The notes under the pieces are model-generated. The model was not told the origin of the DNA and made no database searches. It saw only the letters and a list, made by a program, of their open reading frames with translations. A stretch of DNA of 64,000 nucleotides from Puccinia triticina (Eukaryota > Basidiomycota > Pucciniomycetes > Pucciniales > Pucciniaceae), in contig NC_070562.1 in NCBI RefSeq assembly GCF_026914185.1, positions 3,038,001 to 3,102,000 of the forward strand. Reading direction: 5' to 3'. Both the position numbers and the translations under genes were made by a program. The first letter of the stretch is position 1. Every line of letters starts with the position of its first letter. Shown here in pieces: positions 26,248-37,650 of the stretch.

Positions 26248-27916
26248 TTGAAAACGCAAACATGTTGCAGCCCCTCATGGGACCAGCTTGACAGCAACCC
26301 AAATCCGTTGTCCGACCCAAACTCAAACTGCGGGCCACTGTCAAATCCCCTCCTCCCAAGCAATGGCCGTGTTGATCACGGCCAATACAACTACTCTAAC
26401 ATGGCCCTGCATTGCATGGACCCACTCAGATTCAACCACAGCCACACTCGCATGGCGCAAGACCAACATGTTGATCTTTGACTGATGGACGTGGTGGATC
26501 AGGGCCATGGAGGCCCGGGCTTTGCGCAAGGCCCAAACCCTCCCGGTGAGTCCCTTGCGCGCTGGAGAATGACATGATGGCCATCTACCTAATCACATTC
26601 CATCCCCGCACTCCTTAGGCGTTTCAAATCGCCAGAGCCAAGCTGGGCCCCAGCAATTGCCGACTTTTACCCAAATGGGTCCACCTCCCTCGCCATATCC
26701 GCCGCAGGGCAGTCCAGGTATGCCTTACAGCCCCCCTAGCGCCAGTACTGCCCCAAGCCAATCCTCCCATTTGAGTTTTATGGGCTTCGTCGGAGTCCGC
26801 CCAGACAACCTTGAATTGATTGGGAATGCCCTGCAACTGGTCGAGAGCTCCTTCACCCTCAGCAGTGAACTTATTCAACGGGCACAGCCACTAATACAGG
26901 TTAGTGTTGTGAAATCCCATGGGGGTCACATCCACTAACCCATCTTGTTTGTAGATGACCTCAGAAGAATGCACCCTTGCGATCTTGCTATTGGCCCTCC
27001 ACCGTGCCCCCCCCCCCCCCTCAGCAGCCATCTGCAATCCCCGTTGCGGAGCCAACTGCGGCCCACTCAACGCCGGACCCCTCGCAGGGCTATAGTACGG
27101 ATTTCAAGGCCCACCTCCAAAACACCGTACACAAAGTCCTGCTCCGAGTGGACCTTCAGTCCTATGGCAGCTGGGCATCCCGTCGCTTGAAGGTGTTGGA
27201 CACACTGTTCAATCGCGTCACCATGAGTACCCATCCTGTGACTCAGACCAATGATGAAACTGCCTGACAATCACTCAAATCACTGACATGCGGGTTGCCA
27301 GGCTGCCATTGCCCAGGAACCCCAAGAGTTCCGTGCCACGCACCTACCGGCAAACTACAACAAAGGCGGAAACAAGTCTTACTTCAAGGGCCTGGTCTCT
27401 GACTGTATCAAAGAGCAGAAATCAATCCTTGCCACTTTGCTCAAGGCCAGCATGACCGGAAAAGGATCGGACAAGGTACCATCCCTTTGGACTCTCATCG
27501 CCAACATCTACTCCGTGTTCCATCCGACGTTCAAAAAACACAGTGCAAAGCAGATTCACTCGGACAAGCAAATTACCTTGGGGGCCAAGGTAAGGTTGTG
27601 CTACATCCGCTTCATGGTCAACCTCAATCGATTCAACCTGTGCAACAAGAACGAGTCAAAGCAAGTGTCATTCTGGGATGACATTGACAAGGACCTTGCC
27701 TCATTAAGGAGGAAGTCCCCAGGGTATGGTACCGCTTATGCTAAGCTAATTTTCAACATTGACAAGCAACTCTGGGATGATGTGAAAACCATCCGGAGTC
27801 ATGAACCAGCATATCAACAACCTCCATCTGAAGAAGAGGCTGAGGCGCGTGCGCAATCTATTCTCCAAGCCCGAAATGCGCCTGAGGTCGAGATTGAACT
27901 TGGACCACCAAACTAG
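26248..27916 (+). pseudogene. Element A accessory gene a2, paralogue of b2, broken
   Basis: Segments align in order with b2 of element B. A low-complexity N-terminus is followed by VRPDNLELIGNALQLVESS (b2: VRPDTLTFIRDNIGTLRAN), then FKAHLQNTVHKVLLRVDLQSYG (b2: TLKNFVHTNLCIVLLDGSLDAYG), then RFMVNLNRFNLCNKNES (b2: RMVFNLNRIARDEGS). Exons are separated by GT-AG introns, for example near 26542-26618 and 26899-26954. Breaks: TGA at 26479-26481 in the N-terminal frame, unless translation starts at 26485, and a frame change at the 14-C run at 27007-27020. Function unknown. By analogy with TNPA of CACTA elements it might bind the subterminal repeats, which is inference only. Confidence 0.6.
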
Positions 27917-27970
27917 TATCCGCTCCTTACTCCCCTCCCTCTTGCTCCCTCTCTCTCCTCCAATCTATAT

Positions 27971-28090
27971 GCCTCCTCCCCCCAGTTTATTATCTAGTTA
28001 GTTTGCTACATCTACCTCCCAGATACACGAGTCTCCTCCCCACTGTTTATTAACTTGTTAGTTTGCTACACCTACCTCTCAGATACACAA
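27971..28090 (+). repeat. Two 60-bp tandem units
   Basis: 27971-28030 and 28031-28090 share the frame TCTCCTCCCC...TTAGTTTGCTACA...CAGATACAC with few differences. They lie between the a2 stop codon and the left end of element B, so they are probably part of element A's 3' non-coding DNA. Confidence 0.8.
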
Positions 28091-28097
28091 GATTATA

Positions 28098-28530
28098 CAC
28101 CACGGCTGCAAGCGAACGTTTTGACGTGGTTGTGGTATGGTTTCCAAAACGTTCGCAATACAATTGGTACGATACGTCGGGGCGAAGCCCCCACGGAAAC
28201 CACTTTGAGAAGATTGGGGAGATATTTGAACAAAAGTTGAGGAACCGTCACCCAAACGGAATTGAAACTAATAAAGTTGGGATGTGGTTCCCCCAACTTG
28301 ATGAGTTAGCTCAAACGTTTATGTGAACACCTCCAATGTTTCCACCAACAAGGAAGGTTGAGGGAAACGTTTGGATAACCACGCAACTCAATTGACAACG
28401 TTTTTGGAAACGGCGAACGTTATGGAAAACCGTTGCAGTTTCTGAGAACGTTACGGAAAACGTTATTGTAATTGCCGGGTGCTCTCAAAACTGTTTGGCT
28501 TCACCCTGCAAAACGTTTTGCCGGACGTTC
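28098..28530 (+). repeat. Element B left subterminal AACGTT repeats
   Basis: About a dozen AACGTT-type words occur within about 430 bp, for example GCGAACGTTTTG, CTCAAACGTTTATG and AAAACGTTATTG. The same word dominates the other end of the element but not the rest of the window. These are probable protein-binding sites for transposition. Confidence 0.8.
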
Positions 28531-28849
28531 CCGGCCGCCAATTCCGTATTACTCCGATCAACCAGTTGTAGAGTAGAATAGACATTCATCATATGTTGTA
28601 TTGCGCCGTCGTAGTAATATAACGATAAGAAACTGAGATAGACAAGATGTGAGATGGAGCTAGAACCATTGCCAATATACACAACAACATAGACAGACCT
28701 AAAACGGTGATCAAAGAGATAGATAGCATAGACAACAAGATAGATAGATGACGTGACAGGCAATCAAAGTTGTAGATAGGATAGACGACGGATAGGATAG
28801 ACGACAAGATAGAGAGAAGAGAGAGCAAGTATGAGGAATCCGGGCCGGG

Positions 28850-30853
28850 CTACATGTCCTCAAGGTCCAATGTATCTTCAGGGGGAGGCAATGCTGGATC
28901 TTGACCTTGGCGCCGAGCCCGTTGATTCTCACATTCAGCCTTGATTTCTTCCTTGGTTGGCAACGCAAAGTCAGCGGGGTCGACATCGTTAACCGTTCTG
29001 GTTTTGTTCCACAGGGCTCGATCCTTCTTCAGGATCAGCCAAGCAAATGCAAAGTGGTACAGGCGCGGCTTACCAATCCGCGTGTAGAGGTTGTTGTCCA
29101 GTTGATGCCAGAAGGTCACCTTGCTGCCTTCGTCACGTGCGATACGGTTGAGGTTGAAAACCATTCGCATGTGGGCCAGTCGAGCCTTGGCCGGCGCCTT
29201 CACCTCCGCATTGATCTTCTTGGGGCAGGCATCCTTGTAGCGCGGCAGCATTCCCGAGAACACACTCTCGACGAGGTCAAATAGGTCGGGGACCGGAGGT
29301 GGTGGTTTGCCCGTGGTTGGGAGGTTGGATGAAATGAGACCAACCAGTTTGTGCTTCTCGGCCTTCAGGTCATTGGTGATAAGGGTGTCGAATTGCGAGT
29401 TCCACACGTCATTGTCTTGCCAATTGGCGGGAAATTGGGAGAGGAATGCCGAGTCCTGCTCGCCAATGAGGACCTGCTTGATCGCAAGCAAGCAAACACT
29501 TTTGATCAGCTGCGGGTCCAGGCTTACAAGGGCAGAAATTCAATTGACCCACCTTCACGGCCGTGAAAGGTGTGACAGCTCCGTTGATACGTTGTCCACG
29601 GAGGCGGCCATAAGCGTCGAGAGAGCCATCAAGTAACACAATACAAAGATTGGTGTGCACAAAGTTCTTGAGGGTGCCCACCACTTCTGATTTGGGAGCC
29701 AGTAGGGTTGTGGTTGCCGGTCGACTCGCTTCCTCGGTGCAGGATTTCAACTCGCTCACCAGCTTCGTGACCATACCGGATTGGATGTCCTCAAGCCCCG
29801 CAAGAATCATGACCATGGCTGCTGGCCATCTCTCGTGCTTGGGTATCTATTTAGTTTGTGATCGGGGGGGGGGCATAATGTCCCGCGGTGAGAGACAGGT
29901 CAGTCACCTGGGGAGGAATTATGGTAAGGGGGGGGTGGACTGTCTATTGACTTACGTTAAATACTGGCGCGGCAACCCTGATAAACTCCTCAGTGTTGGC
30001 AATGTTGGCACGAAGCGTGCCGATGTTGTCTCTGATGAATGTGAGAGTATCGGGACGTACCAAAGCCAACGAGTTTTCTGAGCGGCTTGAGTTCCAGCTC
30101 GTCGCGGCGGAAAGGGGCCGCTCCGATGCAGGTGGGCTGCTCATGCCTGCACCGCCAGTCGGTGGAAGGGGCCCGGAAGCCATCTGGGTCGGTCTGCGGC
30201 TTTGTTCAGGTGACGCCGAGGGCCGCTCATGTCGGGCCAGAGGCTCATGGCGGCTATAGCGGTACGGGCTTGGGCTTGGGTTAGTTGGGGTATGCCGGAT
30301 CGGTCCAGGTCCACCGGGGTCGCTCGCGCCTTGCCGGCCGTGGTATGAGTGGGTGGGCGCTGGGGGAGTACCATTCAGTGTTATACCCCGAGCAAAGAGG
30401 AAAATGTAGCTGTAGCTTACTGGTGGGATTCATTGGGGGCCCGGCCGCCAAGGAGTGTTGGTATGATGCGCCTGAGGCCGCCCTGGGGCCTGCGGTCTGA
30501 CCAGTAGTGTGATCGTTAGCTGGGTGGCCTTGGAATCCCCCTTGGCTTGCCATCATAGGCAATGGCAATCCACCTGGGGCCCCGTGGTGTGTGCTAGACT
30601 GAAGCGGTGCACAAGCGGCGAGAGCCGGTTGGTGTTCATCATGTAACAAGTCCCACCCATCTCCACCTGGCATTGGCCAGTTACCGCTAGCGTTGGGGCG
30701 AGGATAGTTACCGGGAGCATTAGCGTCAGGGCGAGGATAGTTACCGGCGGCATTAGCGTCGGGGCGAGGATAGTTACCGGCGGCATTAGCGTTGGGGCGA
30801 GGATAGTTACCGGCAGCGTCGGGCCGAGGATTGTCTACTTGCGGGTGATACAT
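28850..30853 (-). CDS. Element B accessory protein b2 (584 aa, unknown function)
   Basis: Minus-strand exons 30853-30421, 30359-29956, 29846-29553 and 29473-28850 join in one frame with GT-AG introns and no stop before 28850. The first exon holds tandem NYPRPNANAAG-like repeats and a Gly/Pro/His-rich stretch. The rest is mostly helical-looking, with VRPDTLTFIRDNIG, FVHTNLCIVLLDGSLDAYG and MVFNLNRIARDEGSKVTFWHQLD, and the C-terminus is acidic (PPPEDTLDLEDM). I recognise no named domain. The same blocks in a2 of element A show that it belongs to the transposon family. Lying next to one end and transcribed toward it, it is a candidate partner of the transposase or of the AACGTT repeats, which is inference. 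Confidence 0.75.
30670..30835 (-). repeat. Minisatellite encoding NYPRP repeats
   Basis: About five units of roughly 33-36 bp share GGGCGAGGATAGTTACCGG on the plus strand. They encode GNYPRP(N/D)ANAA units in exon 1 of b2. Copy number is likely to vary between copies. Confidence 0.8.
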
Positions 30854-31436
30854 AGGTCTCGGCTGGGGTCTGGGGATGAATCACGATGGAGGGGAGTGTC
30901 TGGGGGAGTTGAGGATCAGGGGCGAGGTATACATCTCCAATGCGGTCGGGGGAAGGAAACTTGGGGGACTTACTCGGAGACACCGTTATCAACCAGGACG
31001 GTCAACGTGGCAGGAGGTTCTAGCGGGGTCGAGCCAGTTTGTATCGGCGGTGGAGGTGCAGGTATCGGCTGGGGTCTGGGGATGGATCACGACGGAGGGG
31101 AGTGTCTGGGGGAGTTGAGGGGACTTGGTGGATCAGGAGCGAGGGATACATCTCCGATGCGGTCGGGGGAACTCGGATACTGCGGTATGCGCAGCGCTAA
31201 GGCTCCCCTCCACTCCGGTGTGGGCAGTTTTCCCCCCTTTATTTAAGGACTGTGTTTGAGTGCCAATAGACACATATCCCACCACTTTGTTATTCTTTCT
31301 TTTATCATCCTTACACTTTATTATCTTGAAATAACCAGAGGGATACTTATAAAAAATCACATCTAAAAATTACCATCCCTCACAACACAACACATAAAAT
31401 TTTTTTTCTTCCTCAACCGGGTTAATTTTAGGGGCC

Positions 31437-34400
31437 ATGTCTGCAGAAATACCTGGTAAGGATCTGTGCTCTGCTCTTTGGATTTGGCTGATGCTGATTT
31501 GGATGCTGCCATTTAGGGTTTGAAAAACTGGCTCCAAGGAATGGAAAAGTGAGATATAGGTGTCTTGTATGTGGGGTTAGGCCTTGTCTTCCCAAAAGTA
31601 TTGCTGCCCACGTAAAATCTAGGACCCATGTGAACAAATTGGCACAAATGCAAGCACTACTATATCAGCCACCACCTGCGCCTGGTCCTCAACCTCAAGG
31701 ACGAGATGATGTTGACATGGAAGATGGCACCTATGTTGGCCCATTACCTTTGGAGGAACCCAGGCCACTCCCAATATACATTGATGATATGCGACCTGAC
31801 GAATTTGGTCACAACTCTGATGATTCTTCATCCAATGATGACTCTGAACACAGTCTGGACCTTCATGATTTCTTTCAAGATCAGGAAGATATCATTCAAT
31901 CCCACTTACAAAATTTGGGGCTGACCCCAACAACATATTCTGCTCCCAATACTTACAAGGTGGATATTAATTGTCCCTGGTACCCATTCCCCAACAAGGA
32001 GGTATGTTCTATCTTTTCCATGCTGAAGATGCCTTCATCTGCTGATCAACAATTTATTTTATCACAATTCACCACAGTACCTGGTTGGAACCCTGATGCT
32101 TGGACACTTGCACACAATAATGTCCGGCCAGATCTATGATAAGATCCGGTCCATATTATTATTGTGCAACATGGACCTTCCCCACTGGGACACCATCAGA
32201 AGGGCCCGGACCCGCATAAGTGACAACATCTTGAAATATGAAATCAAGCAAAACATCTCTGTATTCCAAAACAAGACTTACATGATCAGCTTGAAAGATC
32301 TCACAGCAGGGGTAATACAGATATTTCACTTGGGGTGTAACATGTTAATGAGGAAGCTGATTAATTCCATATGTTTAATCCACCAGGAACTGGCCAATCC
32401 TCTTGTTTCCAAACACATGGAGTTTTACCCCCATTACCCAAAGGGTAAAAACATCTACGCACTGTGTCAAAGTATCAAATGGAGAGAGGAGCTTCCCCGG
32501 GAGTGCCGAGTGCAAATGGTTGAAGTTCATGACAAGCATTATTATATATATGAGCCAGTCACAGTGTCCCAATCACTTGGACCTGATATAATAATGATTC
32601 CAGTATATTTTTACAAATACAAGGATATACTATACTCCAAATGCATCAGGCCTAAATATTGCAATGTTGTGGAAATCCACAACAATGTAAGGATCAATGT
32701 CACACAGATGTTGGTTCCAGGGCACCTGCCGTATACCCACCACCTTCTTGACGAAATCCCAGTATCACACTTCCGCCTGAAATATGATCAAATATTCACA
32801 TCTGTAGGCGGACTGTTGATAGCAAAATGCAATCACTGCATATATGGCAAGGAGTTTTCATTCACACTCACTAAATAATGGTGATTTCAAACTGACTTTC
32901 CTACCTATTCATTCAGAATGTATTCCTGGTGGTGGCACAAGGAAGATTCCAGTTCCAAATCCTTGGCGGGAAGAAGCAAATGGGAAGATAATACGTCATG
33001 TACCTATCACCTTGTATGCAGATGACACGTCAGGTAACAAGTCCAAGCAATGGAATAAGCACAACTCATTTTGCTTTACCCTCAGTGGCCTGCCCCCAAG
33101 CCTCTCAAACATGGAGTACAATTGCCATTTTATATGCACATCTAATCGGGCAGGCCCTCTGGAGCTTGCTGAACCCATAGTTCAAGAGTTGAAGTAAGTT
33201 AACCTATCACCTTTATGACAAAATTCTGTAATGATTGACCAGATGAAATTGCAGTGAATTGGCCACAGCAGGTAGTATTGCTTATGATTCAAGTGTTAAG
33301 AAAGAAGTCATGTTCATGACTGTTATGCTTGCATTTGTTGGAGATTCACCCATGGCTGCTGAAGTTACCAATACACCAAACCCAGGAACCTCCAACAACC
33401 CCTGTCGCATGTGCGGACTGCAATGCCCTCAAGGGGAGGAAAGATGCACAATGGAATACCTCAGAAAATTTTTTGGCCACCCTCATATGCCACCCCCACG
33501 CACATGGCAAGAAACAATAGAAAATACATATGACTTATGGGAAACCTCCCAATCAGGCACCCAAAAGGAATTTGAAAGAAAGCATCAAGCATATGGAATC
33601 AGGGACCGCATCAATTTTGCATTAATTGACCTGAAACGCTCTGATTATGAAGAAAGGTTGAGAATAGTCAAAATGCAGGCAGATACCCCCAAAAGGATGA
33701 TTAACCCCTTTGCTCATTTGATAGCATTTGATGGTTGCAAGGATACTCCAATAGAAATACTACATGTTATACTTCTTGGGGTTGTCAAATACCTTTGGAA
33801 AGATTTCATGGGTCAACTGAAAGAATCTGATCACCCAGAACTGGAAGCACGCTGGCGCGCATTCAATACAGAAGGAATGAATGGTCCTCCAATACAGCCG
33901 CAATATATGATTCAGCATTACAAAAGCCTCATAGGGAAAGAATTCAGACTGATCCTTCAGGCCACCCCATTTGTGTTATTCCCCATGATGAATGAGCAAC
34001 AGCAGGAAATCTGGACTTCACTGTGCCAAATTGCAAGTATGGCATTTCAGACTCACATAAACAATATGGACGAATTCATTTGGGAAATGGAAAATTGAAT
34101 ACATCTATTCTTATATCACGTGTGTATCATGAATGGCAGGTGGGCAAACAAACCAAAATTTCATCATATCTTGCATCTTCCCGAATCAATACGCAGATAT
34201 GGCCCAGCAAGCTTGTTTGCTACTGAAAAATTTGAGAGTTTCAATGGGGTGATAAGGAATGCCTCCATTCATTCCAACCGCCAAAGCCCAAGCAGGGATA
34301 TAGCCACCTACTTCAACAACTTCAACATCATAAGGTTGTTGTTATCAGGAGCCATACTATATGATCATGAACACCTTAGATATTTTCAAGCATCCATGGA

Positions 34401-35262
34401 AGTACAAGCACTTTTTGATAATAATGTGTTTATCCAAAAAGCCATGGGATACAATTCAAATTGGTTTGGATCTGGCCAACTCAAACCAACCATTCATGGT
34501 CACAGGGGGGCACGCAAAGCAGGGGAACTTGTCCCAGTGCCTCTGTTGAGGAATTTCCCCACACTTCTCATCACAAAGGTTCAAGCTGTCAAATTGGATG
34601 ATAAGGAAGTCATCCGCGATGGTACTTTTGTCTTGGTGAATCCCATTTGTCTCAATTCTGCAAGTTTTTGTGCTAACCAAACATTTCGTGGATGGAGATA
34701 ACAGACCCAAGACCGTATGTTTCCCAATGGTATGATTGGATGTGTGGATTCCATATGGGAAGTGGGAAATAATCAGTTCTATGCAAAAATACAGAGATGC
34801 ACCAAATCAGGTACTCAGCCAGAGAATCAGATGGAAATTCTGGTCAAGGAGTTAAGTTTTTATTATGAGCCTGCACAGGTGAGCCATCAATGGAAATTAA
34901 GACTTGGAAAATGCTAATCATATTAATCATGAACTCTGATTATATTATTCATTGACTGATTCAATCCATGTTATTTAATCTAGCGCATCATATGCACCAT
35001 CAATGTTCAGCATAACTGCTTTGCAGCGGATTGCCCAGTCAGGACCAAATTCATGCCTCTAACTGGACGCCAAGAAGGAGGAACCCACGTGAACTATATA
35101 GAGCACAATCCCATGAACAGCTACCTGCTCAATGCAGTGTCACATCATGCACCATATTTACACCGTCTGCATTCAAACCTGTTTGTTCGTCCCATACCTG
35201 AAGATGTGATGACATTAGCTCTGGAGAAAGGGTTGCATATGTGGCAAAGGGAGGGCAACTGA
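31437..35262 (+). pseudogene. Element B transposase (C2H2 zinc-finger, CMC/CACTA-like), one nonsense codon
   Basis: Exons 31437-31455, 31517-32001, 32078-32311, 32387-32846, 32917-33193, 33255-34635, 34705-34878 and 34984-35262 join to 1103 codons. A single TGA at 34096-34098 interrupts the frame where element A encodes Val. The fourth intron (32847-32916) begins GC rather than GT, at the position of a GT intron in A. Motifs in order: C2H2 finger YRCLVCGVRPC...HVKSRTH, LPHWDTIRRARTRIS, LYADDTSGNKSKQWNKH, a Cys cluster CRMCGLQCPQGEERC, PIEILHVILLGVVKYL, and ATEKFESFNGVIRNASIHS. The family recurs as hypothetical protein in basidiomycetes; placement near CMC/Plavaka rests on the ILH..LLG and late Glu blocks. 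It presumably cuts and inserts the element. Confidence 0.8.
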
Positions 35263-35908
35263 AAGTATTTCCTCCCCATATAACATGTTTCATTCATTGT
35301 GTAGTGAAGATTCATAACCACCATTACTATTTGGGCTCTTATGTGATAAGTTGATGAGCATTATATGCCAGTCAGATTATCAATATTATTAATTGGTGTT
35401 TGTTTACTTGTGTCTTGTTGTGCATTCTGTGTCTTGTTGTGCATTCTATGCAATCAGTTTTCATTCATCAAATCATTTTTTCATTCATCAAATCATTTAG
35501 ATAGTATAGGTGTTTAACAGAAATCTGAGTAGAAACTTGTTTGATATTGTCTGATGAAAATATTTTGGGAGAGTTATAATCAGACCAATTGTGGGTGAAA
35601 TTGCTTCTTATAGCTTATAAAACAGACCCATTGTGAGAAGTTTTGGTTATATGTATCATGTATTTGCATGGCAGGAATTGAGACAGATAGACTGATAGAC
35701 TGATAGACAAGGGTAGCACATTCACTTGAGAGAGATAGAGAGAGCAGCATTCAAGCAAGAAATAGGAATAGACTGATCAAATTACAGTAGACTGAAGACA
35801 AGACATATCACAAGATCGGGAGTCAATTGGCATAGCATCGGGGAGGAGGACTGGACCCGCAAGGCGAGGACTTGGAGCTTTGGCCTGTTTGGTGCCGCCG
35901 CGCAATCG

Positions 35909-36617
35909 CTACAGCTGTTGTCGGTTGTCATCTGGGATCTCCTCTAAGATAAATCCGGCCATTCTGTGGCGACACTAAGAATAGCGGATATTGTCAGCAG
36001 GGATGAAGGGAGGCAGCAGGAGAGGGACTTACTAGTAAGGACATTACTGCATTGGGTTGGAGAGTAATCGACGCTGGGTCCATCTCTAGCAAAAGGTATG
36101 TCCTACGCCCTGCGTAAATGTCCATGGACTTGTACTTGAAGACGGAAAAGCACGAGATTGGTTGCATCGCGATATTGACAGGCTGAGGGACCGGACCTTG
36201 CGTAAACCCGTAGTTCCAAGTGAGGAGTCCCCTGAAATCGGCGTAAACCGCCAGTATGTCGAGCAAGTATCTGTTGGTGGCCTGGCAGCGAATGGCTTTC
36301 ATGACGCGCGCCTTGAACTCCGGGAATTCCATGGCCTGCATGTCCTGGCCGCTTATGTGGACGGGGGTGAGATGGCGCTCCGTCTCGATGCTTCTGTAGG
36401 AGTGATGATCCTCATCATCATATCGGACCTTGGCGAAGAGCTTGTAGTTGATGAATAACGTGATGCCGGAGGTGGTGGTTGGAGCCACGTAATGAAGTTC
36501 GCGGAGGTTGCAAGCAGTGGCCACGCCAAACGGCGCCTCATCGTCGCGGTGCATCGGGCCTTGTCGCGGTTCCTGGGAAACTCCGTAGTCTGAAGGGGAT
36601 GGGGCGGGGGAGGACAT
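35909..36617 (-). CDS. Element B accessory protein b1 (216 aa, unknown function)
   Basis: Exon 1 runs 36617-36033 and exon 2 runs 35974-35909. The intron is GTAAGT...TTAG and the join keeps the frame. I chose the ATG at 36617 (MSSPAPSPSDYGVSQ) because upstream codons are AACGTT-repeat DNA. The body (LHYVAPTTTSGITLFINYKLFAKV, FPEFKARVMKAIRC, YLLDILAVYADFRG) looks folded and mixed alpha/beta; no known domain recognised. It occupies the place of a1 in element A but shows no clear likeness to it. A lower start or extra 5' exon cannot be excluded. Confidence 0.6.
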
Positions 36618-36699
36618 TGCAATGGGCGGAATGGGGAACAAGGGGATGTGATGGTTGGAGGAGACTTGAGAGCTTGATATCCGAAAAAACCTTTGCACT

Positions 36700-37203
36700 T
36701 GGTTGTGCAAACGTTTTATTAACTTATTGTTTTGTCAAAACCGGTCCTAAACGTTTACATAGCTCAAAATTGTTTCAAGAAACTTTAAATTTGACCGTAA
36801 ACATTTACATTGCTCAAAAACGTTACATTAAACGTTGTATGCGCGGTAAACGTTTTCGCCAACCAACTGAGGGCCATGCAAACGTTTTCTCGAACGGAAT
36901 TGGTCTGGCAAACCATTTTCAAACGTTTGTGATCAGTAGGCATGCACAAACGTTCATGTCAACCAGTTTGGTTGTGTGAAACGTTGCAGAGTGGTTGAAA
37001 ACGCCTGAAACGTTTTGTCGAACCGTTTCAAAAACTCAAACGTTTCTGGGAACCCTTGGGCAACCAGAAACGTTATGAGTGACCATGTTTCAACTGGAAA
37101 CGTTTCCAAGAACCACTTTACAACCGGAAACGTTCCCAGGGACCGTTTCAAAACCTGAAACGTTTGGGAACGGTAGCAAGATACTTTTTTTGCAGCCGTG
37201 GTG
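36700..37203 (+). repeat. Element B right subterminal AACGTT repeats
   Basis: More than fifteen copies of AAACGTTT or close variants lie in about 450 bp, spaced roughly 20-40 bp apart, up to the terminal TGCAGCCGTGGTG. They mirror the left end. Confidence 0.85.
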
Positions 37204-37284
37204 TACATGATAAGCAATGATATTACAATACTATTTACACAAAATGAGTGCCCCTTGTGGGGCTCTGAGCAACGGTGAAACAAA

Positions 37285-37490
37285 TACAGTACGTGTATTG
37301 CATATGCATATACAGTGTATTGTATTTTTGAATAAATACATACTTCTGTGAATACATGTATTGCATTGGCCTTCCAATGCAATACAAATTAAATGTATTG
37401 GTATTGCCAATACAAAAGAGATGTGTATTTTGTATTGCATTGGAATCCCAATGCAATACCAATACAGTATCAGTTGTATTTTTTTAAAAA
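37285..37490 (+). repeat. hAT left subterminal TGTATTGCATTGG repeats
   Basis: Multiple copies of TGTATTGCATTGG, GTGTATTG and their complements (CCAATGCAATAC) lie just inside the left inverted end. The same words fill 41690-41845 near the other end. Confidence 0.8.
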
Positions 37491-37650
37491 TAGGTCTAAC
37501 AACATATAAGGTAGATTCTTGTGTTGTACCATACATGCATGGAGCCAAGGCAGTATGCGCAGAAGGGAAAGAGAAGTGATATAACAACATACTCATAAAC
37601 AAGGAAAAATAATTGACATACAATACAATCTTGATTTGTTTGAAGATTTT

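Larger units (their letters stand above)
28098..37203. mobile_element. Element B: 9.1-kb CMC/CACTA-like DNA transposon
   Basis: Perfect 13-bp inverted ends CACCACGGCTGCA lie at 28098-28110 and 37191-37203, each flanked by TA (28096-28097 and 37204-37205), a possible 2-bp duplication. Inside are b2 (-), a zinc-finger transposase (+) and b1 (-). This is the same architecture as element A in reverse orientation. Both ends are packed with AACGTT palindromes. Only the transposase is visibly damaged (one nonsense codon). B appears to sit within the 3' part of element A. Confidence 0.85.

Noticed and set aside
28098..28530. AACGTT array as a possible CRISPR
   Set aside because: The word is 6-10 bp and spacing is irregular. 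There are no conserved long repeats or cas genes, and the genome is eukaryotic.
36479..36979. 166-aa plus-strand ORF across b1 and the AACGTT repeats
   Set aside because: It is antisense to b1 and runs into subterminal repeats. No independent support.
37195..37262. 8-bp target duplication for the hAT element
   Set aside because: No matching 8-mers were found at the two borders I could define. The exact outer ends remain uncertain.
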